64,000 nucleotides of DNA, taken from the NCBI GenBank assembly GCA_964512325.1, contig CAZEGN010000001.1, forward strand, positions 1-64,000, written 5' to 3'. Source of the DNA: JACQZO01 sp964512325. Lineage in GTDB: Bacteria; Patescibacteriota; Gracilibacteria; RBG-16-42-10. The translations under genes and the position numbers were made by a program. Under the pieces are notes generated by a model. It was not told where the DNA came from. It saw nothing but the letters and a program-made list of their open reading frames with translations, and searched no databases. Shown here piece after piece: positions 35,160 to 44,243 of this stretch (position 1 is the first letter of the stretch; each line of letters starts with the position of its first letter).

Positions 35160-35594
35160 TTATTCCAAAGCGGCGATTTTATTAACTCGACGCTCATGAC
35201 GACCAGCACTAAATGGCGTAGTTAAAAATGCTTTCACCACGCTTTTCGCTGTTTCTTCATCCATAATGCGCCCCCCCATAGTGAGAACATTGGCATCATT
35301 ATCGGCACGAATCAGGCGTGCCACCTCTACATTATTAGCAAAAGCAGCTCTAATACCCTTTATCTTATTTGCTGCAATGGCCATACCAGCACCTGTGCCA
35401 CAAATAAGAACTCCTAAAGCGCTCGGATCCTCAACTACCTTCTCCGCCACTACTTTAGCAAAATCCGGATAATCATCAGTAATATCTCCTTGCGAACCGA
35501 AATCTTCTACTGCAATATCAAGCTCAGCTGCGACCGCTTTTACTGCTTCTCGCAAGGGAGTACCTGCATGATCATAAGCGAGATAAATCTTCAT
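35160..35594 (-). CDS. rpiB: Ribose-5-phosphate isomerase B
   Basis: The protein is 144 aa, the normal RpiB length. YLAYDHAGTPLRE at the start and DITDDYPDFAKVVAEKV are typical, with the catalytic Cys in GVLICGTGAGMAIAANK (about 65) and the C-terminal HERRVNKI. It isomerises ribose 5-phosphate and ribulose 5-phosphate. With rpe it forms a two-gene pentose-phosphate operon, likely serving nucleotide synthesis. Confidence 0.94.
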   Translation of the reverse strand: MKIYLAYDHAGTPLREAVKAVAAELDIAVEDFGSQGDITDDYPDFAKVVAEKVVEDPSALGVLICGTGAGMAIAANKIKGIRAAFANNVEVARLIRADNDANVLTMGGRIMDEETAKSVVKAFLTTPFSAGRHERRVNKIAALE

Positions 35595-35664
35595 ACTAAA
35601 TTAAGTGAATACTAGCCAGAGTTAAAAAGCTCTAGTAGTTTAATTATAGCAAATTTTCTCTTCT

Positions 35665-36432
35665 ATGTCACAAGATTTAGCGGCCTGGAATCGCTTTGCC
35701 AAGCAGTACCACACCTGGGTAGGATCACACAATGACCACCTAAGGACAGAACTACTTTATCCTTTGCTCAACTCAATTATAACGGACTACAATCCTAAAA
35801 CTCTGCTGGACATTGGGTGCGGCAATGGGTTATTTGCCAATCTGATGGCTCAAAAAGGAATTCATGTCTCTGCCTTTGACGGGCCCGCTATGATTCTCCT
35901 AGCCAAAGAGCATTTTTCTCATGATCTCATCACCTTTGCTGAGGCTGACGCCACCAAACCATTTGCTTACGCAAACAACTCCTTTGATCTGGCAACTGCC
36001 AATTTAGTGTTGATGGACATTGCACACATTGATATTACCTTGCAAGAAACTGCTAGAGTACTTAAAGAAAGTGGCATTTTCATCATTACCATTCTGCACC
36101 CCTGTTTTACCCCTCCAGTAGGCCGCTTTAGACGAGGAATTCTAGGCAGAATAAATCTTCGGCATGCCTACTTTCATTTAAACAACTACTTCACTCCCAA
36201 ACGTAAAAACCCGAGCCAAGTATTCGGCACCCCAACTCCCGAACTGCACTACTACTACCGCACCATTAGTGAGTATAGCCAACTATTTCACCAAGCAGGC
36301 TGGCACATCAGCAAAATGCACGAACCACAAGCTTCCACTGAATATATATCAAATCACCCCAAGCATTACTATGCTAGCAAAGTCCCACCATTTTTAGTTT
36401 TTGAGCTAACAAGAGGAGGTTCAAAGCCCTAA
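35665..36432 (+). CDS. SAM-dependent class I methyltransferase
   Basis: The protein is 255 aa. The SAM-binding motif I is LLDIGCGNGLFANLM (about 48-62), followed by an acidic post-I strand SAFDGPAMI, then the ADATKPF and SFDLATANLVLMDI strands typical of UbiE/COQ5-type enzymes. The C-terminal half with several Tyr/His residues is unassigned. The methyl acceptor cannot be read. It is divergent from rpiB, so the promoters face away in about 70 nt. Confidence 0.75.
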   Translation: MSQDLAAWNRFAKQYHTWVGSHNDHLRTELLYPLLNSIITDYNPKTLLDIGCGNGLFANLMAQKGIHVSAFDGPAMILLAKEHFSHDLITFAEADATKPFAYANNSFDLATANLVLMDIAHIDITLQETARVLKESGIFIITILHPCFTPPVGRFRRGILGRINLRHAYFHLNNYFTPKRKNPSQVFGTPTPELHYYYRTISEYSQLFHQAGWHISKMHEPQASTEYISNHPKHYYASKVPPFLVFELTRGGSKP

Positions 36433-36547
36433 AAGCAGAACGTGATAGAGAGCAGAGAGCAAAGAGAACAGAGAGAATGCAATAGCGTCTCAGACCTCTT
36501 TTTCATTTTTTATCCCAACTTTCCTTTTCTTTCCTTTCTTGTTTCAG

Positions 36548-36702
36548 CCCGACTGCCGGGTAGGGATCTTGCAGTTCGAAGCCACATGCAACGACAGCGG
36601 TTCATGTTACGTTGGACGGCAAACGGCAAGATCCTTCCCTTCGACAGGCTCAGGGCAGGCCACTACGCTTCGCTCCGATCAGGATGACGAAAAGAGAAAA
36701 GG
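36548..36702. repeat. Dispersed GC-richer repeat, copy 2
   Basis: The second copy of the element at 1134-1256, with an extra internal CTTCGACAGGCTCAGGG segment. The 700-nt space between the methyltransferase gene and RNase J holds this element, a heptamer repeat (36754-36789), a promoter and an AT-rich leader. Confidence 0.7.
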
Positions 36703-36753
36703 TTACCACATGTTTCTGTGAACAACCTCTCTCTGTTTTTGCCTTTCCACTCC

Positions 36754-36789
36754 GCATTCCGAATTGCGAATTCCTAATTGCGAATTGTT
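36754..36789. repeat. AATTNNN heptamer repeat
   Basis: AATTGCG, AATTCCT, AATTGCG, AATTG units at strict 7-nt spacing, after dispersed repeat copy 2. Confidence 0.75.
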
Positions 36790-36828
36790 ATCCTCCATCC
36801 TCTCCTCCCTTCCTTCTTCGTGACAGAC

Positions 36829-36838
36829 ATGATATAAT
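36829..36838 (+). promoter_or_regulatory. Extended -10 promoter upstream of RNase J
   Basis: A perfect TATAAT (36833-36838) preceded by TGA, the extended -10 form; no good -35. Transcription from here would give a leader of about 290 nt before the RNase J ATG, far longer than other leaders in this window. Confidence 0.55.
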
Positions 36839-37133
36839 GAGTGTGATGTGGCGAATAGAACCTTATTTTAGAGACAACAATATAAGAGCCCGAGAAAAAT
36901 CAAAAAGTATCCACGTCTTCTCAATCTTAGCTTTCATTAGTACGCCAAGCGTACCATGTATTTTTTATTTCTTATTTTCTAACTTTATTTTCAAAAGCTA
37001 ATCACCTTCTTCTCCAAGCAGATTAGCAAAGCAACAACACAAACATTTTTCATTTTTAATTTATTACTTTATTTCAGTTTATTTTTTTGTGCGTTAATAT
37101 TTTTTATTTGTTTATTTTACAATTCTATTATCT

Positions 37134-39086
37134 ATGAATCTATTTACATCTTGGCTTAAAGACCCTCAAAAGAAGGAGACACAGCCCAATCAAAACTCAA
37201 ACCAACCAAAACCGCAACAACAGCATCACCATCATAAAGATCCTCATCAACCAACACATCAAGGACAAGCAAAACAACAGCATTCCAATCAATCATCACG
37301 TCCCCACAATCCTCACCCAAATCGCCAACATCGCTTTAACCGACCGCATCATCATGGTGGTCAGCAAAGGCATATGCATAGTACTGAACAGCGAACTAAT
37401 GAAAAAGCACCTCCCGCTCCGCATGACAAATTACGTGTCATCACTTTGGGTGGACTCGAAGAAGTGGGCAAGAATTCAATTGCATTTGAATACGGAGACC
37501 AAGCTATCATCGTCGATATGGGCTTACAATTTCCTGATGAAAACATGCATGGCATTGACTATGCGGTGGCTGACTATAGCTATTTCAAGGGAAAAGAGCA
37601 GAATATTAAGGCTGTTATCATTACGCATGGTCATCTAGACCATATTGGAGGCATTCCGCATGTTATGCCACAACTTGGTTTACAGATACCTCTGTACTGT
37701 ACTGAAATGACTGGTGCTTTGATCAAAAAACGCCAGGAAGACATGAATCAAAGGCTCAATGTACAGATTGTTAAGTATGATGAGACCTTAAGATTTGGAC
37801 ATTTTACCATTGACTTCTTCCGTGTTAATCACAGCATTCCAGGTTCCATGGGCGTGGTAATTGGTACACCTGTGGGCAATATTGTCCATACAGGTGACTG
37901 GAAAATCGATCTTACCCCAGTGAATGATGAAGTCATTGATTTTGCTAAAATTGCACGCATTAGTGAGCAAGGTGTACTAGCAGCTTTCTGTGATAGTACC
38001 AATGCCTTCCAATCAGGTCTTCAAATGTCTGAGTCTGCAATCAAGGATCCACTTGATGGGTTATTTTTCAAAGCGAAAGGCCGTATTATTGTAGGTACTT
38101 TTGCTTCAAACCTAAGCCGTATCCAGCAATTAATTGGACTAGCTGAACAATATGGCAGAAAAGTAGTGCTCATGGGTAGAACGATGATAAACAATGTGGA
38201 AATCGCACGCAGTCTGAAGTACATGCAGGTAGCACCACATACCCTCATCACCATTCAAGAGGCTAACCGACTTAGACCAGAACAAGTTGTTGTTATCTTA
38301 ACTGGAGCCCAAGGCGAAAAGAATGCAGCTTTACTCCGAGCAGCAATCGGTGAGCATCGTTTTATTCAAATCCAAGCCGGCGACACGGTAATTTTCTCAT
38401 CATCAGTTATTCCTGGTAATGAACAAAGTGTTGGCCAACTTATGGACAAGCTTTATCGCAAGGGAGCAACTGCCGTTAACTATCGCATGATGGAAGTACA
38501 TGCCGGTGGCCATGCGAAAGCTGATGATACAAAACTCCTACTTCGTATCCTTAAACCAAAGTACTTTATTCCAATTGAAGGCAATCACTACTTGCTATGC
38601 ATGCATGCCAATATTGCAGAAAAAGTAGGGTATGATAAGAAACATGTTATTATTCCAGACAATGGCACTATCATTGAATTCGACTCCCAAGGGAGTGCGC
38701 AAGTATTAAAGCAGAAAGCTCCTCATAACTTGGTCGCAATTGATGGTGGAACCATGGGTACAATTAATGAAAGCGTGATTGAGGAACGTCACACCCTAGC
38801 ACAGGAAGGAATGGTCACTATAGTGCTAACTAGTAGCCGAGATAAGGCTAATCTCCATGGAGAGCCAGAAATCATTACTAAAGGATTTATTGTAACCAGA
38901 GGAGCTGAGGCATTGTTAAATGAAATCAAAACGATTGCGAAAAATACATTTAATAAGCATGGCCCCCAGCTATACCAGAATAATGTTGGTGAGCTAAAAG
39001 GCATGATTCAGAATGCCATTCGTCAGCATCTATTCAACAAGACTCAACGCGAACCAATGATTTTGCCTATTATCGTCAAGGTATAG
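37134..39086 (+). CDS. rnj: Ribonuclease J
   Basis: The protein is 650 aa. An N-terminal extension of about 100 residues is extremely rich in His, Gln, Asn and Pro and is likely disordered. The MBL core follows: LGGLEEVGKNSIAFEYG, the Zn motif ITHGHLDHIGGIPH (about 162) and HTGDWKID. The beta-CASP part includes GTFASNLSRIQQL, and EVHAGGHAKADD and PIEGNHYLL are near the end. The C-terminal RNase J domain is present. It is a 5'-3' exo- and endonuclease of mRNA decay and rRNA maturation. The long leader suggests autoregulation. Confidence 0.94.
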   Translation: MNLFTSWLKDPQKKETQPNQNSNQPKPQQQHHHHKDPHQPTHQGQAKQQHSNQSSRPHNPHPNRQHRFNRPHHHGGQQRHMHSTEQRTNEKAPPAPHDKLRVITLGGLEEVGKNSIAFEYGDQAIIVDMGLQFPDENMHGIDYAVADYSYFKGKEQNIKAVIITHGHLDHIGGIPHVMPQLGLQIPLYCTEMTGALIKKRQEDMNQRLNVQIVKYDETLRFGHFTIDFFRVNHSIPGSMGVVIGTPVGNIVHTGDWKIDLTPVNDEVIDFAKIARISEQGVLAAFCDSTNAFQSGLQMSESAIKDPLDGLFFKAKGRIIVGTFASNLSRIQQLIGLAEQYGRKVVLMGRTMINNVEIARSLKYMQVAPHTLITIQEANRLRPEQVVVILTGAQGEKNAALLRAAIGEHRFIQIQAGDTVIFSSSVIPGNEQSVGQLMDKLYRKGATAVNYRMMEVHAGGHAKADDTKLLLRILKPKYFIPIEGNHYLLCMHANIAEKVGYDKKHVIIPDNGTIIEFDSQGSAQVLKQKAPHNLVAIDGGTMGTINESVIEERHTLAQEGMVTIVLTSSRDKANLHGEPEIITKGFIVTRGAEALLNEIKTIAKNTFNKHGPQLYQNNVGELKGMIQNAIRQHLFNKTQREPMILPIIVKV

Positions 39087-39106
39087 GCAAAATCTCCTTT
39101 TGGAGG

Positions 39107-39112
39107 TATAAT
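39107..39112 (+). promoter_or_regulatory. Putative -10 box before the sortase gene
   Basis: A perfect TATAAT 16 nt before the ATG at 39129, just after the small hairpin CTCC-TTTT-GGAG. No good -35 is seen. Confidence 0.4.
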
Positions 39113-39128
39113 AAAGAGAAATAATTTT

Positions 39129-40088
39129 ATGGATTTACGATCTTTCTTTGAGCAAAATCGCCTCCAGACCACTAGACCAATTATCAACAATCTTGGGGTT
39201 GGAACAGTAATTGTGTCTACAAGATCAGACACACAAGCCGTCTATAGTCCTAGCGCGCTAGGAAAAGCTTGGCTTGGCACAAGAAAGATCACCCGCTTCG
39301 TCATCACCACTCTGCTCATTTTTGGTGTAGTCCAAGTGGGCTTAAACTTCCAAGCATATAAGCAGCAATACGAGTTTTTTAGAGAAAAACAGCTAGCAAT
39401 TAAAGATCCTCAAAAGGAAATTCTCAAATCCCTCCAGGTGGCGCCAGCTGCTAATGCTACGATTAGCACCACGCAGGTCGCTCAAGCAGACACCACAAAT
39501 GTTGAGGATAGCTTCACCCTTAGACCAGAGGTGATTAATTTTCGCAATTATGAAGTAGCACCAAGCGACAACCGCATTGTCATTGGCAAAATTGGCAAGA
39601 ATGTACCAATTGTTCAGGTATCTGATGAAAAGCTGCTTACCCAAGACTATGCTGGTTTAGAGCAACAGATACAGGAGCAACTACTCAAAGGCATCGTTCA
39701 TTATCCAGGCACAGCAAAACCCGGTGAAATTGGCAACTCCTTCTTTACTGGTCACAGCTCGAATTATCCTTGGATTAGTAGTGCTTATAATGCAGTGTTA
39801 GCATTACTACAAAATTTGGTTGTGGGTGATAAAGTCACTGTCTATTGGGAGGGACAAAAGTTTATTTATCAAGTATATGATATTAAAACAGTGTCACCGA
39901 CCGAGACATGGGTATTGCAACAAAGTGGCAATGAATACGATTCAATTTTGACACTCATGACCTGTACACCAGTTGGCACCAGCTTAAATCGCCTTATTGT
40001 ACGCGCTCAACAAATTTATCCTGATCCTCAAAAAAACACCCCTCCCACCAATAGCGTTATTGCACCTAATAGCTTAATTAGCAGCTAA
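39129..40088 (+). CDS. Sortase
   Basis: The protein is 319 aa. A membrane segment (about 57-75) anchors it, with a Gln/Ala-rich stalk before the catalytic domain. The catalytic His is in FFTGHSSNYPW (about 206), the Cys in LTLMTCTPVGTSLNR (about 278) and the Arg in LIVRAQQ (about 293). That matches the TLxTC...R sortase signature. It would join surface proteins to an acceptor on the outer face. No LPxTG-like substrate was found in the window. Its stop overlaps that of the convergent PEGA gene. Confidence 0.88.
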   Translation: MDLRSFFEQNRLQTTRPIINNLGVGTVIVSTRSDTQAVYSPSALGKAWLGTRKITRFVITTLLIFGVVQVGLNFQAYKQQYEFFREKQLAIKDPQKEILKSLQVAPAANATISTTQVAQADTTNVEDSFTLRPEVINFRNYEVAPSDNRIVIGKIGKNVPIVQVSDEKLLTQDYAGLEQQIQEQLLKGIVHYPGTAKPGEIGNSFFTGHSSNYPWISSAYNAVLALLQNLVVGDKVTVYWEGQKFIYQVYDIKTVSPTETWVLQQSGNEYDSILTLMTCTPVGTSLNRLIVRAQQIYPDPQKNTPPTNSVIAPNSLISS

Positions 40089-41389
40089 GAGGTTAGTGCT
40101 TTTAACCAAGTTCGGACCGGGTAAGAGTGAAATTTGATTTGTTGGTTATGCCAGACAGCTATACCTTGATACGGTAACACCGCTGCTTTATTAGTATCTT
40201 CTTCGATTGTATAAATTCCCAGCGGTGATGACATAATCATGTGTAGCTTACCATCAGCGGAATTAGCCAACCAAGCATAAGTGCTATAAATTTGTGCAAA
40301 GGTGATCTCACTAGGGGCCTGTCCCACAAATTGAACTCCATCCTCAACATCAACAATCCACACTTTAGCAGCGCTAACAATCATAATACGACCAGCCTTA
40401 AGAAAGAAACGCGCATTGCTCCAAGTGTTTACTAATGTCAAAGACTCATTGCTTCTTCTCCACAATGTCACTTGACCAGTAAGAGTATGCACTACTACAT
40501 ACTCGTTACTTACGCCCACATTATCCACCGTAGTGCTAATAGTGGTGGTTGCTTGTTGCAAGCCACTAATCAGAGACTGTCGGTATAAAGTGTTATTTTG
40601 CACAAACCAAATTTCTTGCCCCGCTAAATCAAACGCATCCACATCTTGTATTTCCAACTCTTTGCTCACATTTCCGGTAGGGACAATTTTTTCTAAGGTC
40701 AATGTGGCATTTTGATGGCTTAAAATAAAGTAATTGGCTTGGAATCGGAAAAAGCGCATATCTTCTTTACGCTCTATCACATCGAGCAACACCTTATAAC
40801 TCAGTTCTACGGTATTTACTAAGATAGTTCTTTCATCACCAGCGACCACACAAGCCTCATCGTTTGCGCTACATAAAACATATTCCTTACTAGTAACGGG
40901 AATTACCAGTGCTCTTTGTAACTCGCCATTTGCTAGTGGCTTGAGCCAGGTTACATCTTTTTCTGTGCGCATCAATAAAAGACCTGTTTGCGGCAATGGA
41001 TCTAAACCAATAATAGGGTCAGTTGAATCAAAACTGCCTTGCCAATTGTTTTTTTCAGGCCACAGGGGTAACTCTCTCAGCCTGGTAACCACATGCGGAG
41101 AAACAATAGTAGAGATATCTAGTGGTTGATAACCAGCCAGCTCAATATGGAGACTATATGTGCCTGGCATATAATGCGACATTGAAACTGGTGTACTATC
41201 TTTTAAAGTTTTGCCATCCACTGATACCACCGCTTGAGTGGGATATGTTCCAACCTCCAAGACACCAGTAGTGATCAATTGCTGATTTTTAAAGTCGATA
41301 GTATAGCCCTGTGCGAAGCCTAAAATAAGCGCACTAGCTACAATATATAAAAGAACCACGCTTATTGTTCCCAACCATTTGCGACCCAT
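40085..41389 (-). CDS. PEGA-domain membrane protein with propeller-like domain
   Basis: The protein is 434 aa. One membrane segment (about 8-28) is followed by a PEGA domain (VGTYPTQAVVSVDGKTLKDS and YSLHIELAGYQPL, about 45-105). The remaining 320 residues are strand-rich with repeated short blades, consistent with a beta-propeller. The protein is likely extracytoplasmic and wall-bound. It resembles the protein at 62469-63644 in order and length. It is the last gene of the minus-strand secretion block. Confidence 0.7.
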   Translation of the reverse strand: MGRKWLGTISVVLLYIVASALILGFAQGYTIDFKNQQLITTGVLEVGTYPTQAVVSVDGKTLKDSTPVSMSHYMPGTYSLHIELAGYQPLDISTIVSPHVVTRLRELPLWPEKNNWQGSFDSTDPIIGLDPLPQTGLLLMRTEKDVTWLKPLANGELQRALVIPVTSKEYVLCSANDEACVVAGDERTILVNTVELSYKVLLDVIERKEDMRFFRFQANYFILSHQNATLTLEKIVPTGNVSKELEIQDVDAFDLAGQEIWFVQNNTLYRQSLISGLQQATTTISTTVDNVGVSNEYVVVHTLTGQVTLWRRSNESLTLVNTWSNARFFLKAGRIMIVSAAKVWIVDVEDGVQFVGQAPSEITFAQIYSTYAWLANSADGKLHMIMSSPLGIYTIEEDTNKAAVLPYQGIAVWHNQQIKFHSYPVRTWLKALTS

Positions 41390-41406
41390 AAGACAATAAG
41401 GTGAAA

Positions 41407-41895
41407 CTAATTAGCAGAAGGGGTAACTACAGGCAAAGTTACTTCTGTCTCAGTACTTTGATTTGCGCCTGTAGGATTAGCCACAGCACCCTTTTGGGCA
41501 ATTCCTTCAGGCAATGTACAGCCAGTTTTGTCAGCTAGAAACTGTAGACTTTGCCGCCCGGTCACAGGATCTTTGCCATCAAATTTCCATGTTGGTGTAG
41601 CTGTAATACCTGCCTCCTTGCATTCATCAGACCAGGTATTATTGGGCAACTTACACTCAACATAAGTTATGTATTGCATCGATCTTCCGAAATCGGCCTT
41701 TTGGGCTAAACAGTGAGGACAATCAAACATGCCATAAAACACTGCCTTTTTCTCGGTTAAACATTTAGCGAAGTCCGCTAACACACTAGGAGTAAAAAAA
41801 CGCAAATAAGTAAAAGCCACAGCTACCACAAAAATAGGTAACACAACCCATAACCAGGTAGGAATTCCTTTTGATTCTTTCTTTGAAGAAGCCAT
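41407..41895 (-). CDS. Membrane-anchored thioredoxin-like protein
   Basis: The protein is 162 aa from the third codon Met. One membrane helix (WLWVVLPIFVVAVAFTYL, about 15-32) leads to a thioredoxin-like domain with the redox pair CPHC near 60 in FYGMFDCPHCLAQK, then CKEAGITATPTWKFDG with the family cis-Pro. The fold resembles the thioredoxin part of VKOR-linked oxidoreductases. It could form or isomerise disulfides in exported proteins of the locus. It lies between the LytM-like gene and the PEGA gene. Confidence 0.75.
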   Translation of the reverse strand: MASSKKESKGIPTWLWVVLPIFVVAVAFTYLRFFTPSVLADFAKCLTEKKAVFYGMFDCPHCLAQKADFGRSMQYITYVECKLPNNTWSDECKEAGITATPTWKFDGKDPVTGRQSLQFLADKTGCTLPEGIAQKGAVANPTGANQSTETEVTLPVVTPSAN

Positions 41896-42002
41896 ATACA
41901 AGATTTAAGTCTACGTAAAAAAGAATAACAAAGATAGTGCGAAATGTGAAATGTGAAGCGTGAACACCAGCGCTAGAACTTATGCTGTAATTTCACACTA
42001 CT

Positions 42003-44177
42003 TTATAGTATTAAACAGCTTTTGCTCGCATCATTACTGCAAGGAAACGTCGTGAGTATACTAAGCTCAGGATTAGCGCTAATTGGATTAAATACTTGCC
42101 AAGCACCATTGGCTAATTTGTATTCAAAGCGCATAGTTACACCTTCAAAAGTGTGACCACCAGTTTGAGCCAATGTGCCAATCTTTTCAGCCGCTGCTAC
42201 CGTTTTTCCCAATGTCAATTCTGGCAGGAGGGCAATATGATAATAGGAGACACGTAGATTATTAGGATATTCAATTGTGGCATAGTCACCCAGAGTGGGA
42301 TCGTCATATACTAGACGGATAATTTTGCCAGCATGAATTGAGCGGACATCAACCCGTGCGGGGTCAATTTTGCTGCAATCAATGGTTTGATGGATCGGCA
42401 AGGTAATGATAGTGGTTGTACCATCAGGCATAGCAACGCGCTGCAAGCTAGTCTCATTGCTATAGGGCAACTCAGATAGCTGGCACTGAGCAGGACTAAC
42501 ATAGCCTGCCCGATTGGTTTGAGTAGCAAAGGTTGAGGGCAGTGCTGCCGGTCTTGTCAGCAAAGTATTAGCGATAAGCACCTCTTCGGTAATGGTCTCA
42601 GAATCAGCCAAGGTTGCGCCTGCGCTATTCTGACCTGAGGCAGCAGTGGCACCAGTGGTGCCGGATGAAGCAGAGCCTGTTCCACCTACACCGCCCGTCA
42701 CAACATTCAGCTTGTCACATAATTGAGCAAAATAGCCCACATCACTATGCATTACAGCCCCAATACGGCTCACTACACCCATCGGAATACCAAAAGGAAT
42801 ACGTGACTGTCCGATCGAACAAGTGAGCACACTCAACCCCATTACGACTGTTAAGAAGGCCATTAGCATTCCACCGCCGGCAATGAGTATAAATGGGATT
42901 AGTAAAGCTCTCACTTCTTTCCAGCGCTCCTTACGGAAAACCCAGACAATGAGACCTACTACATGGAAGATAAAAATTAGTATACCAACACCAGAGATAA
43001 GCTCTACTATTAAAGCGATCAGGTTGGCGATGAATTGATTCTGAACACCGCTCAAACCAAGCTTTTTTCCCGCGACATCAACTGCCTTACCAATGGTTTT
43101 TTGAACTGCTTGCTGTTTTAGGTTGGCACCAGAAGTGGGAGAGCCTTTATTGCCCTGACTAGTTTTAGTACTAGCACCACCACTGGGAACTTTGCTTTTA
43201 TTGCTACCACCTTCCTGTGATTTTGCAACTGGACTTTCTGTAGGTTTTTTATCTGTCGTCAAGCGTTCTCTTGGCCTTTTGTTGCTGTCTGCAGCTCGAT
43301 TCGAATAACCTGCATTTTTAGCACGCCGATCATTACCGTTTGCTGGAGCAGCATTAGGTCTTGCTGGTGATCCAGGTTGTGCTGCTGCTACTTGAGGACG
43401 CTGTCTCGTTGGTTGTACTCTTGCTGGCGTACCCTGAGACCGATTTTGTTGAGTTGCAGGTGCAGGTGTACGCTCAGATGTCCGCTGTTGTTGTGGCGCT
43501 GCTGCTTGAGTTGGAGTGTTAACCGCTCCTGCCACATTCTGATTAGGCGCCGCGACATTTTCTTGATTAGCATTGCCAGGATTTCCTTCGTCCCCTGCTT
43601 GTTTAGCATCAGGGGTTCCTTGCTGTTGCTGATTATTCTCCTTACCTTGTCCTGCTTCTCCTCCCTCGTTCGCATCCTTATTCTTATCCTGATCCTTATT
43701 CTCATTCTTTTCTCCCTCTTCCCCTTCCTTTTCTCCTTCTTCTTTCTTCTTCCCCTCTTCATCTTTTTCTTTTCCTTTTTCTCCTTCTTTATCTTTCTTT
43801 TTATCTTCACCTACACCATCATCCCCACTTGCCTCTCCCGCCTTTGCCTCACCTCTATTTTCCCCCTCCTGCGCTCTCTCCTGGCCATTATCCTTCTGCC
43901 CATTCCCATTCTGCACGCCACTAGCACCTTTATTATCACCTGAAACATTGGTGCTCTGACCATTACTATTACCAGCATCTGCACCAGCGGCATTATCATT
44001 AGTAGCCTGTGTACCAGCACTGCCAGCTGCTGATGCATTGTTATTATCATTCGCTGCTTGGCCGGCACTATAAATTGTCTTGGTTCGCACATTTTGCTCA
44101 ACCGTAGTTTCACTTATGAGTTTTCCGTCTTCTCCCGATTCTGCCTCGGCCGGTAATTTCTGTGCTGGCTCTGCCAT
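42003..44177 (-). CDS. Membrane protein with degenerate LytM/M23-like domain
   Basis: The protein is 724 aa. The first 380 residues are low complexity: Asn/Ala/Gly-rich, a Lys/Glu polyampholyte (about 125-180) and a Pro/Gln part. Two membrane segments follow (about 385-450). The C-terminal 190 residues resemble an M23 lytic domain: SIHAGKIIRLVYDD, YATIEYPNNLRVSYYH and KIGTLAQTGG, ending in MRFEYKL. The Zn-ligand pattern HxxxD and HxH is not intact, so it is likely inactive. It follows the VirB4-like gene and may be a secretion-complex wall component. Confidence 0.65.
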   Translation of the reverse strand: MAEPAQKLPAEAESGEDGKLISETTVEQNVRTKTIYSAGQAANDNNNASAAGSAGTQATNDNAAGADAGNSNGQSTNVSGDNKGASGVQNGNGQKDNGQERAQEGENRGEAKAGEASGDDGVGEDKKKDKEGEKGKEKDEEGKKKEEGEKEGEEGEKNENKDQDKNKDANEGGEAGQGKENNQQQQGTPDAKQAGDEGNPGNANQENVAAPNQNVAGAVNTPTQAAAPQQQRTSERTPAPATQQNRSQGTPARVQPTRQRPQVAAAQPGSPARPNAAPANGNDRRAKNAGYSNRAADSNKRPRERLTTDKKPTESPVAKSQEGGSNKSKVPSGGASTKTSQGNKGSPTSGANLKQQAVQKTIGKAVDVAGKKLGLSGVQNQFIANLIALIVELISGVGILIFIFHVVGLIVWVFRKERWKEVRALLIPFILIAGGGMLMAFLTVVMGLSVLTCSIGQSRIPFGIPMGVVSRIGAVMHSDVGYFAQLCDKLNVVTGGVGGTGSASSGTTGATAASGQNSAGATLADSETITEEVLIANTLLTRPAALPSTFATQTNRAGYVSPAQCQLSELPYSNETSLQRVAMPDGTTTIITLPIHQTIDCSKIDPARVDVRSIHAGKIIRLVYDDPTLGDYATIEYPNNLRVSYYHIALLPELTLGKTVAAAEKIGTLAQTGGHTFEGVTMRFEYKLANGAWQVFNPISANPELSILTTFPCSNDASKSCLIL

Positions 44178-44212
44178 AATTTCAAGTAGAAAAGATAGTT
44201 TGGGGACAGGTG

Positions 44213-44240
44213 ATTATAAAGCCAACTCAATAAATTTCAA
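44213..44240 (-). promoter_or_regulatory. Internal promoter of the LytM-like gene
   Basis: On the minus strand: -35 TTGAAA (44235-44240), 16-nt spacer, perfect -10 TATAAT (44213-44218). Predicted leader is about 29 nt. It lies in the 66-nt gap after the VirB4-like gene. Confidence 0.5.
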
Positions 44241-44243
44241 CTC

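Noticed and set aside
36846..37001. 51-aa frame in the RNase J leader
   Set aside because: Its Phe/Ser-rich content follows the AT-rich DNA and no conservation can be judged; noted only as a possible leader frame.
39129..40088. Sortase substrate with LPxTG in the window
   Set aside because: No protein here ends in an LPxTG-like motif, hydrophobic helix and basic tail.
43377..43943. 188-aa hydrophobic plus-strand frame
   Set aside because: It is the complement of the Lys/Glu low-complexity coding run of the LytM-like gene.
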